The notes beneath the pieces were generated by a model. That model saw only the letters and a list, made by a program, of their open reading frames with translations, had not been told where the DNA came from and searched no databases. A program made the translations under genes and the position numbers. Shown here piece after piece: positions 1-9,009 of a stretch of 64,000 nt of DNA. This DNA is from an uncultured Verrucomicrobiota bacterium (GTDB taxonomy: Bacteria > Verrucomicrobiota > Kiritimatiellia > CAIVKH01): NCBI GenBank assembly GCA_937872895.1, contig CALMUP010000023.1, positions 1 to 64,000 of the forward strand, read 5' to 3'. Position 1 is the first letter of the stretch, and every line of letters begins with the position of its first letter.

Positions 1-744
1 AAACCGAAACGGGATCACAGGGCAACGATCAGACGCTTCCTGTAGCTCCGGCGATGTTCGCCGGAGGGGGACGAGATCCGGACGGTGAGACGGGTCCTTC
101 CGGCGTGTAACGCCGGAACGACAGAAACCGAAACGGGATCACAGGGCAACGATCAGACGCTTCCTGTAGCTCCGGCGATGTTCGCCGGAGGGGGACGAGA
201 TCCGGACGGTGAGACGGGTCCTTCCGGCGTGTAACGCCGGAACGACAGAACCCGAAACGGGATCGCAGGGCAACGATCAGGTGCTTCCTGTAGCTCCGGC
301 GATGTTCGCCGGAGGGGGACGAGGTCCGGATCGTGAGACGGGACTTTCCGGCGTGTAACGCCGGAACGACAGAAACCGAAACGGGATCACGTGGCAACGA
401 TCAGGTGCTTCCTGTAGCTCCGGCGATGTTCGCCGGAGGGGGAGGACGTCCGGATCGTGAGCCGGGACCTTCCGGTGTGTAACGCCGGAACGACAGAAAC
501 CGAAACGGGATCACAGGGCAACGATCAGGTGCTTCCTGTAGCTCCGGCGATGTTCGCCGGAGGGGGACGAGGTCCGGATCATGAGCCGGGACCTTCCGGC
601 GTGTAACGCCGGAACTACAGAAACCGAAACGGGATCACGTGGCAACGATCAGGTGCTTCCTGTAGCTCCGGCGATATTCGCCGGAGAGAGACGAGATCCG
701 GATCGTGAGACGGGACTTTCCGGCGTGTAACGCCAGAACGACAG
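1..744. repeat. Tandem array of six 124-bp repeats with two hairpins per unit
   Basis: Units begin at 1, 125, 249, 373, 497 and 621, so the period is exactly 124 bp, and the last unit ends at 744. Each unit carries two perfect palindromes: TCCGGCGA-tgt-TCGCCGGA and TTCCGGCG-tgtaa-CGCCGGAA (a few copies have one mismatch). Units differ by scattered substitutions only, mainly in the stretch between the hairpins. The period is not a multiple of three, so an open frame across the array cannot give a repeated peptide, and I see no gene in it. The array lies just downstream of the old yellow enzyme gene and probably continues to the left of the window. It resembles REP/BIME-type or other structured intergenic repeats; function unknown. 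Confidence 0.95.
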
Positions 745-772
745 GAGCGGGCGGAAGGTCGATGGGTATTGG

Positions 773-1861
773 TCAGGTCGAGGCGGTCGGGTAGTCGGAG
801 TAGCCCTTTTCGCCGGGGGTATAGAAGGTGGTCGGGTCGGGGTCGGAGAGGGTTTGGGCGTGTTGGAGGCGGGTGACCAGATCGGGGTTGGCGATGAAGG
901 GGCGGCCGAAGGCGACGAGTTCACCGCGGCCGGCGGCGAGGTCGGTGTTGGCGCGGGCGAGGTCGTAGCCGCCGGACAGGATATAGGCCCCGGCGAAATG
1001 CGTGCGGATGGTTTGCTTGACCGAATCCGGGACGACCGGTGCGCCCATCGCGCTGTGGTCCACGATGTGGATGTACACGAGGTTCAGCGCAGACAGTTCG
1101 CGGGCGAGTGCGGCGTAGAGCGCCTCCATCTCGGGGTCGGGCTGCTGGTCGTTGAATGCGCCGTAGGGCGAGACGCGGAGGCCGACGCGGCCGTGGCCGA
1201 TGGCGCGGGTTACGCGGCGGGCGATTTCCACGACGAAACGGATGCGGTTTTCCACCGAGCCGCCCCAGCGGTCGGTGCGGCGGTTCGAGGCGGTGTTCAG
1301 GAACTGGTCGAGCAGGTAGCCGTTGGCGGCGTGGAGCTCGACGCCGTCGAACCCGGCGGCGAGGGCGTTCTGCGACGCGGTGACAAACGAGGCGATCGCC
1401 TCCTCGATGTCGGCATCGGTCATGGCCACCGGTACCGGGCAGGGTTGCATGCCGGCGCTGTCGGTCCACAAGGGGGTGGACAGGGCCACGGCCGAGGGGG
1501 CAACGACCCGGGCGCCGGGCTCGAGGTTGGCCGGGTGCGAGGCGCGCCCGGTGTGCATGAGCTGCACGAAGATCCGGCCGCCGCGCGCATGGACGGCGTC
1601 GGTCACGGAGCGCCATGCGGCCACCTGGGCATCGGTGTACAGACCGGGAATGCGGGCATAGCCGGAACCATCCGGATGCGGCGAGGTGCCTTCGGTGATG
1701 AGCAGGCCGGCGGTGGCGCGGGCGGCGTAGTAATCGGCCATGATCGGGGTGGGTACGTGATCGGCGGTGGCGCGGCAGCGGGTCATCGGGGCCATGACCA
1801 CGCGGTTGGCCAAGGTCACGGGGCCGAGGGTGAACGGGGTAAACAGGGGTTGGGTATTCAT
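773..1861 (-). CDS. Old yellow enzyme family NADH:flavin oxidoreductase (alkene reductase)
   Basis: FMN-dependent TIM-barrel ene-reductase of about 362 residues, the usual length for the NemA/xenobiotic reductase group. These cytoplasmic enzymes reduce activated C=C bonds or nitro groups with NAD(P)H. Visible landmarks are the N-terminal APMTRCRA flavin-contact strand, QLMHTGRASHP, the active-site GFDGVELHAANGYLLDQFLN with the His/Asn pair, then NRRTDRWGGSVENR and the C-terminal phosphate-binding region VAFGRPFIANPDL. The start at 1861 gives MNTQPLF, matching the family N-terminus, with a GGAG about 12 bases upstream. A longer frame to 1957 adds a His-rich, non-conserved stretch and is not preferred. 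The gene is monocistronic. The natural substrate cannot be read from sequence. Confidence 0.93.
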   Translation of the reverse strand: MNTQPLFTPFTLGPVTLANRVVMAPMTRCRATADHVPTPIMADYYAARATAGLLITEGTSPHPDGSGYARIPGLYTDAQVAAWRSVTDAVHARGGRIFVQLMHTGRASHPANLEPGARVVAPSAVALSTPLWTDSAGMQPCPVPVAMTDADIEEAIASFVTASQNALAAGFDGVELHAANGYLLDQFLNTASNRRTDRWGGSVENRIRFVVEIARRVTRAIGHGRVGLRVSPYGAFNDQQPDPEMEALYAALARELSALNLVYIHIVDHSAMGAPVVPDSVKQTIRTHFAGAYILSGGYDLARANTDLAAGRGELVAFGRPFIANPDLVTRLQHAQTLSDPDPTTFYTPGEKGYSDYPTAST

Positions 1862-2026
1862 GCTGGCAGGTTCTCCGGGCGACGCGTCAAGGGTTGTATG
1901 GTGATGGTGCGGTAACCTACCGGAGAAACGCCGGTTAGCAACCCCGAAGGCATCCATCCGTTGTGATTTCTGATCACAGGCAACCAGGAATGCTCCGTGT
2001 GGCGCGGGAACGCGGCGGATGGAGGG

Positions 2027-2059
2027 AAAAAAAAGGGGAGTGGAATTGCTTCCACTCCC
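2027..2059 (-). terminator. Rho-independent terminator of the RNA-binding protein gene
   Basis: On the minus strand a perfect 10-bp stem, GGGAGTGGAA-gcaa-TTCCACTCCC, is followed by CC and eight T residues. It lies 45-77 bp after the stop codon at 2104. It would insulate this gene from the old yellow enzyme gene downstream. Confidence 0.9.
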
Positions 2060-2103
2060 GATTCACTCAACCCGGCACGCGGCCGGGTGATCCAAGGGCC
2101 GGC

Positions 2104-2481
2104 TTAGTACCGGTCGCGACGGCCGCCGCGATCACCGCGGTCACCGCCACCACCACCCCAGCCGCCACCGCCACGGTCGCCGCCGTAGCCGCCACCGCCA
2201 CCACCGCCGAAACCGCCACCGCGCGGACGCTCTTCGCGGGGCTTGGCTTCGTTGACGGTCAGCGCACGGCCGTCGAAATCCTTGCCGTGGAGTTCGGAGA
2301 TCGCCTTCTGGCCTTCCGAGGCGGAAGCCATTTCGACGAAACCGAAGCCGCGGGACTTGCCCGTGAACTTGTCGATGATGATGTTGCAGTTCGTGACGCT
2401 GCCGCAGCTCTGGAACAGGTTGCGGAGGTCGCCTTCGGTCGTGCCGAACGACAGGTTGCCGACATACAGTCTGGTTGCCAT
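2104..2481 (-). CDS. Glycine-rich RRM RNA-binding protein
   Basis: Small cytoplasmic RNA-binding protein of 125 residues of the bacterial RRM/cold-inducible Rbp type. One RNA recognition motif spans residues 3-80, with RNP2 LYVGNLSF (5-12) and RNP1 KSRGFGFVEM (42-51). A Gly/Arg/Asp-rich tail (about 86-125) ends in RRDRY. The family binds single-stranded RNA and is often induced by cold. Start 2481 is chosen because MATRLYVGN matches the family and AAGGAT lies 7 bases upstream; a longer frame reaches 2595 without conserved sequence. About 235 bp separate it from the gene on its 5' side, so a structured leader is possible, but I cannot identify one. A strong terminator follows. Confidence 0.93.
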   Translation of the reverse strand: MATRLYVGNLSFGTTEGDLRNLFQSCGSVTNCNIIIDKFTGKSRGFGFVEMASASEGQKAISELHGKDFDGRALTVNEAKPREERPRGGGFGGGGGGGYGGDRGGGGWGGGGGDRGDRGGRRDRY

Positions 2482-2718
2482 ACTCACTATCCTTCTACTG
2501 TGTGGGGAGACTCTCGTGGACCGTTCCCGACTCGTTCGGGTTTCAGATCGTCTCTCACCAAGCACTCGCCGGCAAGGGCAACCTACCAAGTTCACTAACT
2601 ACTCTCTACCAACGGAAACAGGATGCCAATCCGCGGTTTTTGCGCAACAAAAAAGCGCCCATAATTCGCGGTTTCGGCCCGTATCCGCTTGTTGAACAAG
2701 AAATTGCGCCAGTGTATT

Positions 2719-3177
2719 TCAGGGCGCGGTGAGGTCGTCGGCGTTGAACAAAACCCCGTCGGGACCGGCGGAGCGAACGTCGAGGGCGTCAGCGGCGCGG
2801 GCGTGGATATGGTAGGGCCGGCCCCACGGATCGGTCCATTCGCCCTGCGCGTTGAGCGCGGGATGGTTGCTGGCGAGGAACACGTCGCCGTAGCGGTTCC
2901 CGCCGGTGAGGGCGCGCACGAGGTCGCGGTTGTCGCCGAGTGGCGGGCGGTACGGCTCCTTCACCGCGACGAGGAACGCGCCGATTGTCGCGTGCACCTG
3001 GCGCACTGCGGCGGCGGGATCGGACGGATCGGCAACCACGGGCGCTTCCGCCGGGAGATCGGTCCGCGCGGCAGGGTCGGACGGGTCCGGCGCGGATGCG
3101 CTGGTGCGTCCCACGCCCGCCCTCCATGCGAGGGCGAACGCGAGCAGGATCGCCGCGATGACCGCGGCGCGTTTCAC
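2719..3177 (-). CDS. Small membrane-anchored protein with GspG-like C-terminal motif
   Basis: Protein of 152 residues whose GTG start overlaps the TGA stop of the DUF1501 gene (GTGA), implying translational coupling. Residues 2-20 form one hydrophobic segment (signal anchor or signal peptide), followed by an Ala/Pro/Asp-rich linker. A C-terminal region then reads GEWTDPWGRPYHI and, near the end, SAGPDGVLFNADDL. This DPWG...SAGPDG pattern is the calcium-site region of type II secretion major pseudopilins (GspG). However, the N-terminal prepilin motif GFTLIE is absent, so it is not a normal pseudopilin. Function is unknown. Its place as third gene of the DUF1800-DUF1501 operon suggests a role with those exported proteins. 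Confidence 0.75.
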   Translation of the reverse strand: MKRAAVIAAILLAFALAWRAGVGRTSASAPDPSDPAARTDLPAEAPVVADPSDPAAAVRQVHATIGAFLVAVKEPYRPPLGDNRDLVRALTGGNRYGDVFLASNHPALNAQGEWTDPWGRPYHIHARAADALDVRSAGPDGVLFNADDLTAP

Positions 3178-4592
3178 GCGAGGAAGCCCAGCGGCCAAGC
3201 GGTGCCGTTCGGATCGAAGAACCGGGTGATGTTGGGCAGGACGAGCGGGAGGTTGGTGCGGCTGACCCCGAGCCACAGCGCGAGCTCGGCGAAAAAGGCA
3301 TCGGTGGAGGTGGTGGGGATCAGGCGCCCGCGGCCGACATCGAGGGCGTTGTCCTCGTAGAGGTCCGGATAGTGTCCGTAGATGCGGCGTCCGTTCACGC
3401 CGCCGCCGACCACGAACTGGTTGCCGCCCCAGGCGTGGTCGGAACCGCGGCCGTTGGAGGTGAGGGTGCGGCCGAAGTCGGACGCGCTGAAGAGGGTGAC
3501 CTGGTTGGCGACGCCGAGCAGGTCGAGGGCCTGGTAGAATGCGCCGACGGCCTGGCTGACCACCGGGAGCATGGCGGCCTGGTTGTTGAGCACCTCGTCG
3601 TGGTGGTCCCAGCCGCCGAAGTTGACGAAGAAGGTCTGGCGGGTCATGCCGAGTGCGTCGCGGCCGGCGATGGTGCGGGCGATCATGCGCAGGGAGCGTC
3701 CGAGGGTCGTGGCGGGGAACACGGCGCCGGGCGGGAGGTCGGGCGCGGTGGCGGCGGCGAACACTTCGTAGGCGTTCACCGCGTCGCGCTTCGACGAGGC
3801 GAAGGCCTGGGCGAACAGGTTCTGGTAGTGCAGGCCGAGCTGGCCATCGACGGCGGCGCTGCGGCTCTGGATCACGTCCTGGTACTGCTGCCACGCCGGG
3901 GCGTAGCCCTGCAGGCCGACCGCGCCGTCGGGGGTGATCGCGTATTCGAAGACGGACTGGCCCGACTGCCAGACGTTGCTGCCGGCGAGCGAGATGTTCA
4001 TCGAGACCTTGGTATTCGCGTTGACCGACTGCAGCAGGTCGGCCATGCGCCCGGCCCACCCCACCGCGGAGCGGGTGTCGGGCAGCGAGGTCTGCCACTG
4101 CTCGACCTGGTCGCTGTGCGAGAAGAGGCCGAGCGGCAGCGGCGCGGATCCACCGAGGTAGTGGGCCTTGGTCACCGGTTCGACCAGCGTGCCGACGTTG
4201 GCGACGAAAGCCGCGTGGCCGTCCTCGAACAGCTGCTGCAGCTCGGGCATCGCGGGGTGCACGCCGAGTTGCGGGCCGGGGTGGTCGAGCGGGTTGATCG
4301 CGAGCAGCTCGCCCTGCGCGAGCGCGAGGTCCTGGCGGATCGCCGCGTAGTCGGCGTACTCGGCCGCGCCGCGCGGCACCAGCATGTTGAACGAGTCGTT
4401 GCCGCCGTTGAGGAACAGGCAGACCAGCGCGCGGTATTCGCCCGCGCCCGGTTCGGCGGCGGCGACGCTGCCGGCGAGCTTGAGGTTCAGCAGCGTATTG
4501 ATCACCGGGATCGCCGAGACGGCGGCGCAACTCGCCTGGCCGAGGAAGCGTCGGCGGGTGAGCAGCGCGGGATGGGGTCTTGGTTGGTTCAT
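3174..4592 (-). CDS. DUF1501 family protein with Tat signal
   Basis: Exported protein of 472 residues of the DUF1501 family (alkaline-phosphatase/sulfatase-like fold), common in Planctomycetes, Verrucomicrobia and relatives. The N-terminus carries a twin-arginine signal, LTRRRFLGQ, followed by a hydrophobic stretch, which suggests export of a folded, possibly metal-bound protein. Family landmarks include LVCLFLNGGNDSFNMLVP near residue 57, HSDQVEQWQT, VNFGGWDHHDEV and SASDFGRTLTSNGRGSDHAW, with the His/Asp residues expected for metal binding. An AGGAG lies 12 bases before the ATG. It sits 15 bp after the DUF1800 gene and overlaps the next gene by 4 bp, so the three form an operon. The reaction is not established for the family. 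Confidence 0.92.
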   Translation of the reverse strand: MNQPRPHPALLTRRRFLGQASCAAVSAIPVINTLLNLKLAGSVAAAEPGAGEYRALVCLFLNGGNDSFNMLVPRGAAEYADYAAIRQDLALAQGELLAINPLDHPGPQLGVHPAMPELQQLFEDGHAAFVANVGTLVEPVTKAHYLGGSAPLPLGLFSHSDQVEQWQTSLPDTRSAVGWAGRMADLLQSVNANTKVSMNISLAGSNVWQSGQSVFEYAITPDGAVGLQGYAPAWQQYQDVIQSRSAAVDGQLGLHYQNLFAQAFASSKRDAVNAYEVFAAATAPDLPPGAVFPATTLGRSLRMIARTIAGRDALGMTRQTFFVNFGGWDHHDEVLNNQAAMLPVVSQAVGAFYQALDLLGVANQVTLFSASDFGRTLTSNGRGSDHAWGGNQFVVGGGVNGRRIYGHYPDLYEDNALDVGRGRLIPTTSTDAFFAELALWLGVSRTNLPLVLPNITRFFDPNGTAWPLGFLA

Positions 4593-4607
4593 GGTGGGTG
4601 CCTGCTC

Positions 4608-7127
4608 CTAGCGCATGACCGCGAACTCCGGCGAGGTGGCGACCAGGTACACGGCGAGGTACACGCGTTCCTTCTCCCACTCCCAGAGACCGGAGTGGAT
4701 GCGGCCGACCGCCTCGCGGATGATCTGGAATTCGCGCGGGGTCAGCGTGCCGCCGGTGAGGGAGAAGTCGAGGCGGCGCAGCAGCGTGTCGAGGTCGTTG
4801 ACGAGGGCGAGTTCGGGGGCGAGGTTGAGCAGCACGGTGCGCTCCGGGATCGCCGAACCCCAGCGGTGCAGCCCGTTGCGCACGGCGGAGAGGTAGTAGT
4901 TCGGACCGGAGATCGCGCTGCCGGCGTTGAGGATCTGGAACTCGGGGCCGAGCAGGCCGGCCTGGGCGAGCGGTCCGGGCGGCAGGTAGCCGGGGAGGTA
5001 GAAGTTGAAGACGCTCGGGGCGTTCAGCGGCTGCTGGTAGTGGTCGAGCTGGAAATCATCGAGCGCGTAGAAACCGGCCGTCGCGGCGGCGTTGAAGGCG
5101 CGGGCGAGGTTGACCACGCGCAGGAACGGTTCGCGCAGCTTGCCGAAGGCGGGATCGGCGATGAACGCGGGGTTGCGCGCCTCGTCGTCGAGCAGCACCG
5201 CGCGCAACACCGCCTGGAGGTCGCCGCGCACGCCGCTGCCGTTGTCGTTGAAGGCGGCGGACACGCGGGCGACATAGCCGGTGGAGGGATTCGAGGTGAC
5301 GAAGCGCTGGATGAGCTGCTTGCCGATGAACGGGGCGACGTTGGTGTGGTTGAAGAGGTGGTCGATCGCGGCGGCGAGGTCGAGCAACCCGGCCGCCCCG
5401 GTATCGGGCACGCTGGCGGTGCGCGCGGGCAGGGTGAACCCGTTGAGCAGCGTCTTCGCGTCGAGGTCGTGGTAGGCATCCCACATCTTCATCGGCGCGG
5501 TGAAGTGCTGCGGCGCGTTCAGGAAGGCGGGGGCGTTGCTCGGGCCGTAGCTCAGGCCGGTGAAGACGCGGGCGAAGGCGGTGATGTCGTCGTTGTCGTA
5601 GGTCGGGATCGGCAGGCCGTTGGTGCCGAGGCGGCGGGTGCCGTCCTGATTCAGTTCCCACAGCCCGATCGAGAACAATTGCATCACCTCGCGGGCGTAG
5701 TTCTCGTCGGGGAACAGGTTGTTCACCGGGTCGGGTTTGCGGTTCTGGAGGTGGCTGAGGTAGAAGCCCATGCAGGGGTGCACGGTCACGCCGTAGAGCA
5801 GATCGCGGAAATTGCCGAAGGCGTGCTCGAGCAGCAGGTCGTAGTAGTGGGCCATGCCGACCGGATTCACCGCAAGCACTTCGGGGCGGTCGGAAATGAC
5901 GAAGATCTGGCTGAGCGCGAAGGCCATGCGCTGGCGCAGCGGATCGGGGGCCTGGGCGGGACCGCCGGGGACGAGCGAGGGCACGCCCATCGCGCGGTTC
6001 CACCACGCGGCGACCTTGGGGTCGGTGTAGAATTCGGGGATGCTCGTCCCGGCGTATTCGGTGAAGGGCTGGAGGCGGCCGACCGGGCGGGTGAACTGGT
6101 CCTCGATCCAGGCGGCGAACCCGGTGGCCATGACCTCCTCGACGTTCTCGGAGACGAGGTCCGCGTCGTTGGTCGCATCCTGGTCCGGCCCGAAGGCGGC
6201 CTGGATGAGGAAACGCGCGGCGGCCTTGGCCGATGGCGGGGAGGTCGCGGTCTCGTTGCGCAGCATGACGGTGGCCGCGGTGGCGATGCCGGTGACATAG
6301 TTCGAGCCGCCGGTAATCGAGACGATGATCGTCTCGTCGCCCTCGGTGTCAACCGCGTCGGCGACGGGTTCCAGCACGACCCATACCTCGCGCACGCCGG
6401 GCGGGATGGTGATCGCGGCGGGGGTGGCGCAGAGGTAGTCGGCACCGGGGGTGGCGGTGCCGCCCAAGGCCAGGTTCACGGAGAGCGGGCGCAAGCCGCC
6501 GGTGCGGCGGATGGCCACGATGCCGGGGTCGGGCCAGCGTTCGCTGATCTCGCCGTCGAGCACGGCCACGGTCACGGTGCTCATGCCGTTCAACGCGGCG
6601 ACTACGCGGTTGCTGTCGGTCGCATCGAACCGGTCGGTGCGGTTGGTCCGTGGATCGAATCCGAGCGCGTATTCCTCCCAGTCGAACAGGCCATCGCCGT
6701 CGGTATCGACGTCGCGCACGGCAAAGCGGAAGAGGCGGTGGTCGTTGGTGGAGGCAGCCGCGATGTCCATCGCGCCGTCGTGACCATCTTGCACGGCCAC
6801 CTCCACCCACGCACCGAAACCATCACCGGCCTGCAGGGCATACACCTTGCCGGCCGCCGCCAGAAACCGGTTCGTCGCGCCGCCCGCACCGGCGACCAGT
6901 CCATCCAAGCCGGGAAACGAGGTAGCGTCAAACGGGTCGGTGCCGGCCGCGCTCTCGTCGCGGTTGCTGCAGCCGTCGCCGTCGGCGTCGGATCCCGGGG
7001 CGAGGCCGGCGGCGGCAAACACCGATTCCCAGATATCGCTTTGCTGGTTGCCGTTCCGGTCGAGTGCGGGCACAGGGCCCGCAGCCAACACCCCGGCGAT
7101 TACCAGTGGTTTTATCAGGAGTCGCAC
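4608..7127 (-). CDS. DUF1800 family secreted protein with Calx-beta domain
   Basis: Exported protein of about 839 residues. The preferred GTG start at 7127 puts the signal peptide RLLIKPLVIAGVLAAGPVPA at the N-terminus. The frame stays open to an ATG at 7226, which would overlap the divergent gene, so the start is uncertain. After the signal come a calcium-binding, thrombospondin-3-like segment (DRNGNQQSD, DADGDGCSNRDE), a region with DTDGDGLFDWEEY, a Calx-beta-like domain (TATPGADY ... EGDETIIVSI), then the DUF1800 domain, with RFLIQAAFGPD, RQRMAFALSQIFVIS, NYAREVMQLFSIGLWELNQDG and FIGKQLIQRFV. DUF1800 genes are regularly paired with DUF1501 as here. The biochemical role is unknown; cell-surface polysaccharide or exported-protein functions are speculation. 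Confidence 0.88.
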   Translation of the reverse strand: MRLLIKPLVIAGVLAAGPVPALDRNGNQQSDIWESVFAAAGLAPGSDADGDGCSNRDESAAGTDPFDATSFPGLDGLVAGAGGATNRFLAAAGKVYALQAGDGFGAWVEVAVQDGHDGAMDIAAASTNDHRLFRFAVRDVDTDGDGLFDWEEYALGFDPRTNRTDRFDATDSNRVVAALNGMSTVTVAVLDGEISERWPDPGIVAIRRTGGLRPLSVNLALGGTATPGADYLCATPAAITIPPGVREVWVVLEPVADAVDTEGDETIIVSITGGSNYVTGIATAATVMLRNETATSPPSAKAAARFLIQAAFGPDQDATNDADLVSENVEEVMATGFAAWIEDQFTRPVGRLQPFTEYAGTSIPEFYTDPKVAAWWNRAMGVPSLVPGGPAQAPDPLRQRMAFALSQIFVISDRPEVLAVNPVGMAHYYDLLLEHAFGNFRDLLYGVTVHPCMGFYLSHLQNRKPDPVNNLFPDENYAREVMQLFSIGLWELNQDGTRRLGTNGLPIPTYDNDDITAFARVFTGLSYGPSNAPAFLNAPQHFTAPMKMWDAYHDLDAKTLLNGFTLPARTASVPDTGAAGLLDLAAAIDHLFNHTNVAPFIGKQLIQRFVTSNPSTGYVARVSAAFNDNGSGVRGDLQAVLRAVLLDDEARNPAFIADPAFGKLREPFLRVVNLARAFNAAATAGFYALDDFQLDHYQQPLNAPSVFNFYLPGYLPPGPLAQAGLLGPEFQILNAGSAISGPNYYLSAVRNGLHRWGSAIPERTVLLNLAPELALVNDLDTLLRRLDFSLTGGTLTPREFQIIREAVGRIHSGLWEWEKERVYLAVYLVATSPEFAVMR

Positions 7128-7224
7128 GATGGTCGGTTTTCCGGTTGTCTGTTTATCACCGATAACCACGGCGCGTTCTTCTGTATAGGCCGCTTGGCAC
7201 TGGAAGCGGGATTTCACCTGTGTC

Positions 7225-9009
7225 ATGATGGGTAACGTGGCTGTTCCCTGTTTATCATGCTGGATCCGCACCGCGATCGCTGCGGGCGCCCTGGTCGTCC
7301 TGGCCGCCTGCGCGTCCATGCCGTGGAGTGGCGTTCGCTACAACGTGGACGTGGAAGGGTTGGACGACCGGAACCTGCGCCGCGATGTCCTGCGGCTGAG
7401 CGAAGCCTGGCAGAACCGCAACGATGCCACGATCGACACCGCGACGCTGGCCCGCCAGTTCCGTGCCGATGCATTCAACATGGAACGGTTTCTGCGCGCC
7501 CAGGGACTCAGCGCCGCCCAGGTGGCCGTGCATGCCATCACCAACCGCCGCCCCACCCTCGTCTTTACCGTCACCCACACCAACCGGTACCTCGTGCACG
7601 AGGTGGAGCTTCGTTTTTCCAACCCGCCTCCCGAGGCCTTTTCCGGCCCCACCAACAACCTCGTGGGCCAGCCGGTGAATTTCGCCGGCGTCGATGCACA
7701 CGCCCGCCAGGCGGTGCGCCTGCTGAGGCAGGTCGGCCATCCCGAGGCGCGGGTGCGCGACCGCACCGTTTTCATCGACCACGCGCGGACCAACGCCGAT
7801 GTCGTCATCGAGATCGACGTCGGTGAGGCCGCCGTCATGGGCAGCACCACCATCACCGGCCTGAATCGGGTCAAACCCGACTTCGTCGAACGGCGCATCC
7901 GCTGGAAACCCGGCGAGCCCTACAACCAGCAGCGGATCGACCAGTTTTCGCGCCGCCTGACCGAGTCCGGCCTGTTCAGCTTCGTCGATATCAGCGGCCA
8001 GCCGAACCCGGACCAGCCGGACGTCTATGACATGACCGTGCGCTTGCAGGAACGTCGCCGCCGGTCCATCAGCATCGGCCTCGGCTACCAGACCGATACC
8101 GGCCCGGAAACCACACTGGCCTGGCAGCACCGAAACCTGTTCGGCCGCGGCGAACAACTCGAGTTTGATGCAACCTACGGCGAGGACATCTGGAACGGTG
8201 CCCTGATCCTGACCATTCCCGAAGGGGCGGGTCCGGACCGTGACCTCGAGCTCGGCATCAAGATCGCCGACGAGGAGTCCGACGCCTACGACGTCCGGTT
8301 TGAACAGGTCCATGCTCGCATCCGGCAGCGCGCCGGCCGCGACTGGTTTTTCCTGTACGGTCCGTCGCTGCGCCGCTCCACGGTAACCCAACTGGGAACC
8401 GACGAGGACTACGTGCACCTCTCACTGCCGGTGACCGCTCTGCTGAACAAGCGCGATGACAAACTCGATCCCACGCGCGGGTATGGGTTGACCGCAACGG
8501 CGGAACCGTTTGTGGACCTCGACTCGTCCGACACGTTCGTCAAATCCCTGTTCACGCCGGCGGTGTACCTGCCGGTGATCGACCGCACACTCGGCCTCGG
8601 CCTGCGCCTGACCCTCGGCTCGATTGCCGGCAACAGCGTCAATGGAATCCCCGCCGACCAGCGGTTCTATGCCGGTGGCGGACAGTCGATCCGCGGCTAC
8701 GCCTACCAGTCGGTCGGCCCGCGCAAGGAAGGGAAGCCGGTGGGCGGCCGCTCGCTGGTCGAATCGTCGGTGGAACTGCGCTGGCGCTTCACCTCGCACC
8801 TGGGACTGGTCGCGTTCCTCGATGGCGGTTCGGCCTATGAACCGGAAATCAGCGACTTCAGCGAGTCGTACCAGTGGGGTGCCGGCCTGGGCCTGCGTAT
8901 CTTCACCGGGGTCGGACCCATCCGCCTCGACGTGGGCGTCCCGGTCAACCCGCGCGAGGACCTCGACAACGATTTCGAATTCTACATCTCGATCGGGCAG
9001 GCCTTCTGA
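7225..9009 (+). CDS. tamA: TamA-like Omp85 outer membrane protein with a lipobox (TamL type)
   Basis: Omp85/BamA-superfamily protein of 594 residues. A signal sequence ends in a lipobox (LVVLAAC), so the mature N-terminus is probably a lipidated cysteine. POTRA-like domains follow (residues about 35-240, including DVGEAAVMGSTTITGLNRVK and RWKPGEPYNQQRI). A C-terminal 16-strand beta-barrel domain follows, with YAGGGQSIRGYAYQ, the conserved RGY of Omp85 loop 6. It ends in Phe (ISIGQAF), the usual outer membrane barrel signature. The next gene, tamB, overlaps by one base, which identifies this as the TamA partner rather than BamA. A lipidated TamA (TamL) is known from Bacteroidetes. It inserts selected proteins into the outer membrane. 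The start could be the second ATG at 7228. Confidence 0.9.
   Translation: MMGNVAVPCLSCWIRTAIAAGALVVLAACASMPWSGVRYNVDVEGLDDRNLRRDVLRLSEAWQNRNDATIDTATLARQFRADAFNMERFLRAQGLSAAQVAVHAITNRRPTLVFTVTHTNRYLVHEVELRFSNPPPEAFSGPTNNLVGQPVNFAGVDAHARQAVRLLRQVGHPEARVRDRTVFIDHARTNADVVIEIDVGEAAVMGSTTITGLNRVKPDFVERRIRWKPGEPYNQQRIDQFSRRLTESGLFSFVDISGQPNPDQPDVYDMTVRLQERRRRSISIGLGYQTDTGPETTLAWQHRNLFGRGEQLEFDATYGEDIWNGALILTIPEGAGPDRDLELGIKIADEESDAYDVRFEQVHARIRQRAGRDWFFLYGPSLRRSTVTQLGTDEDYVHLSLPVTALLNKRDDKLDPTRGYGLTATAEPFVDLDSSDTFVKSLFTPAVYLPVIDRTLGLGLRLTLGSIAGNSVNGIPADQRFYAGGGQSIRGYAYQSVGPRKEGKPVGGRSLVESSVELRWRFTSHLGLVAFLDGGSAYEPEISDFSESYQWGAGLGLRIFTGVGPIRLDVGVPVNPREDLDNDFEFYISIGQAF

Noticed and set aside
29-397. 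Open frames across the 124-bp repeats
   Set aside because: The period is not a multiple of three, so each copy is read in a different frame. Sequence variation shows no codon bias; treated as non-coding repeat.
1-744. CRISPR array
   Set aside because: Repeats are 124 bp and directly abutting with no spacers, and no cas genes are present.
3372-7235. Long plus-strand frame of 1287 codons
   Set aside because: Antisense to the DUF1501 and DUF1800 genes; Gly/Val/Arg-rich composition typical of the opposite strand of high-GC genes, with no recognisable domain.
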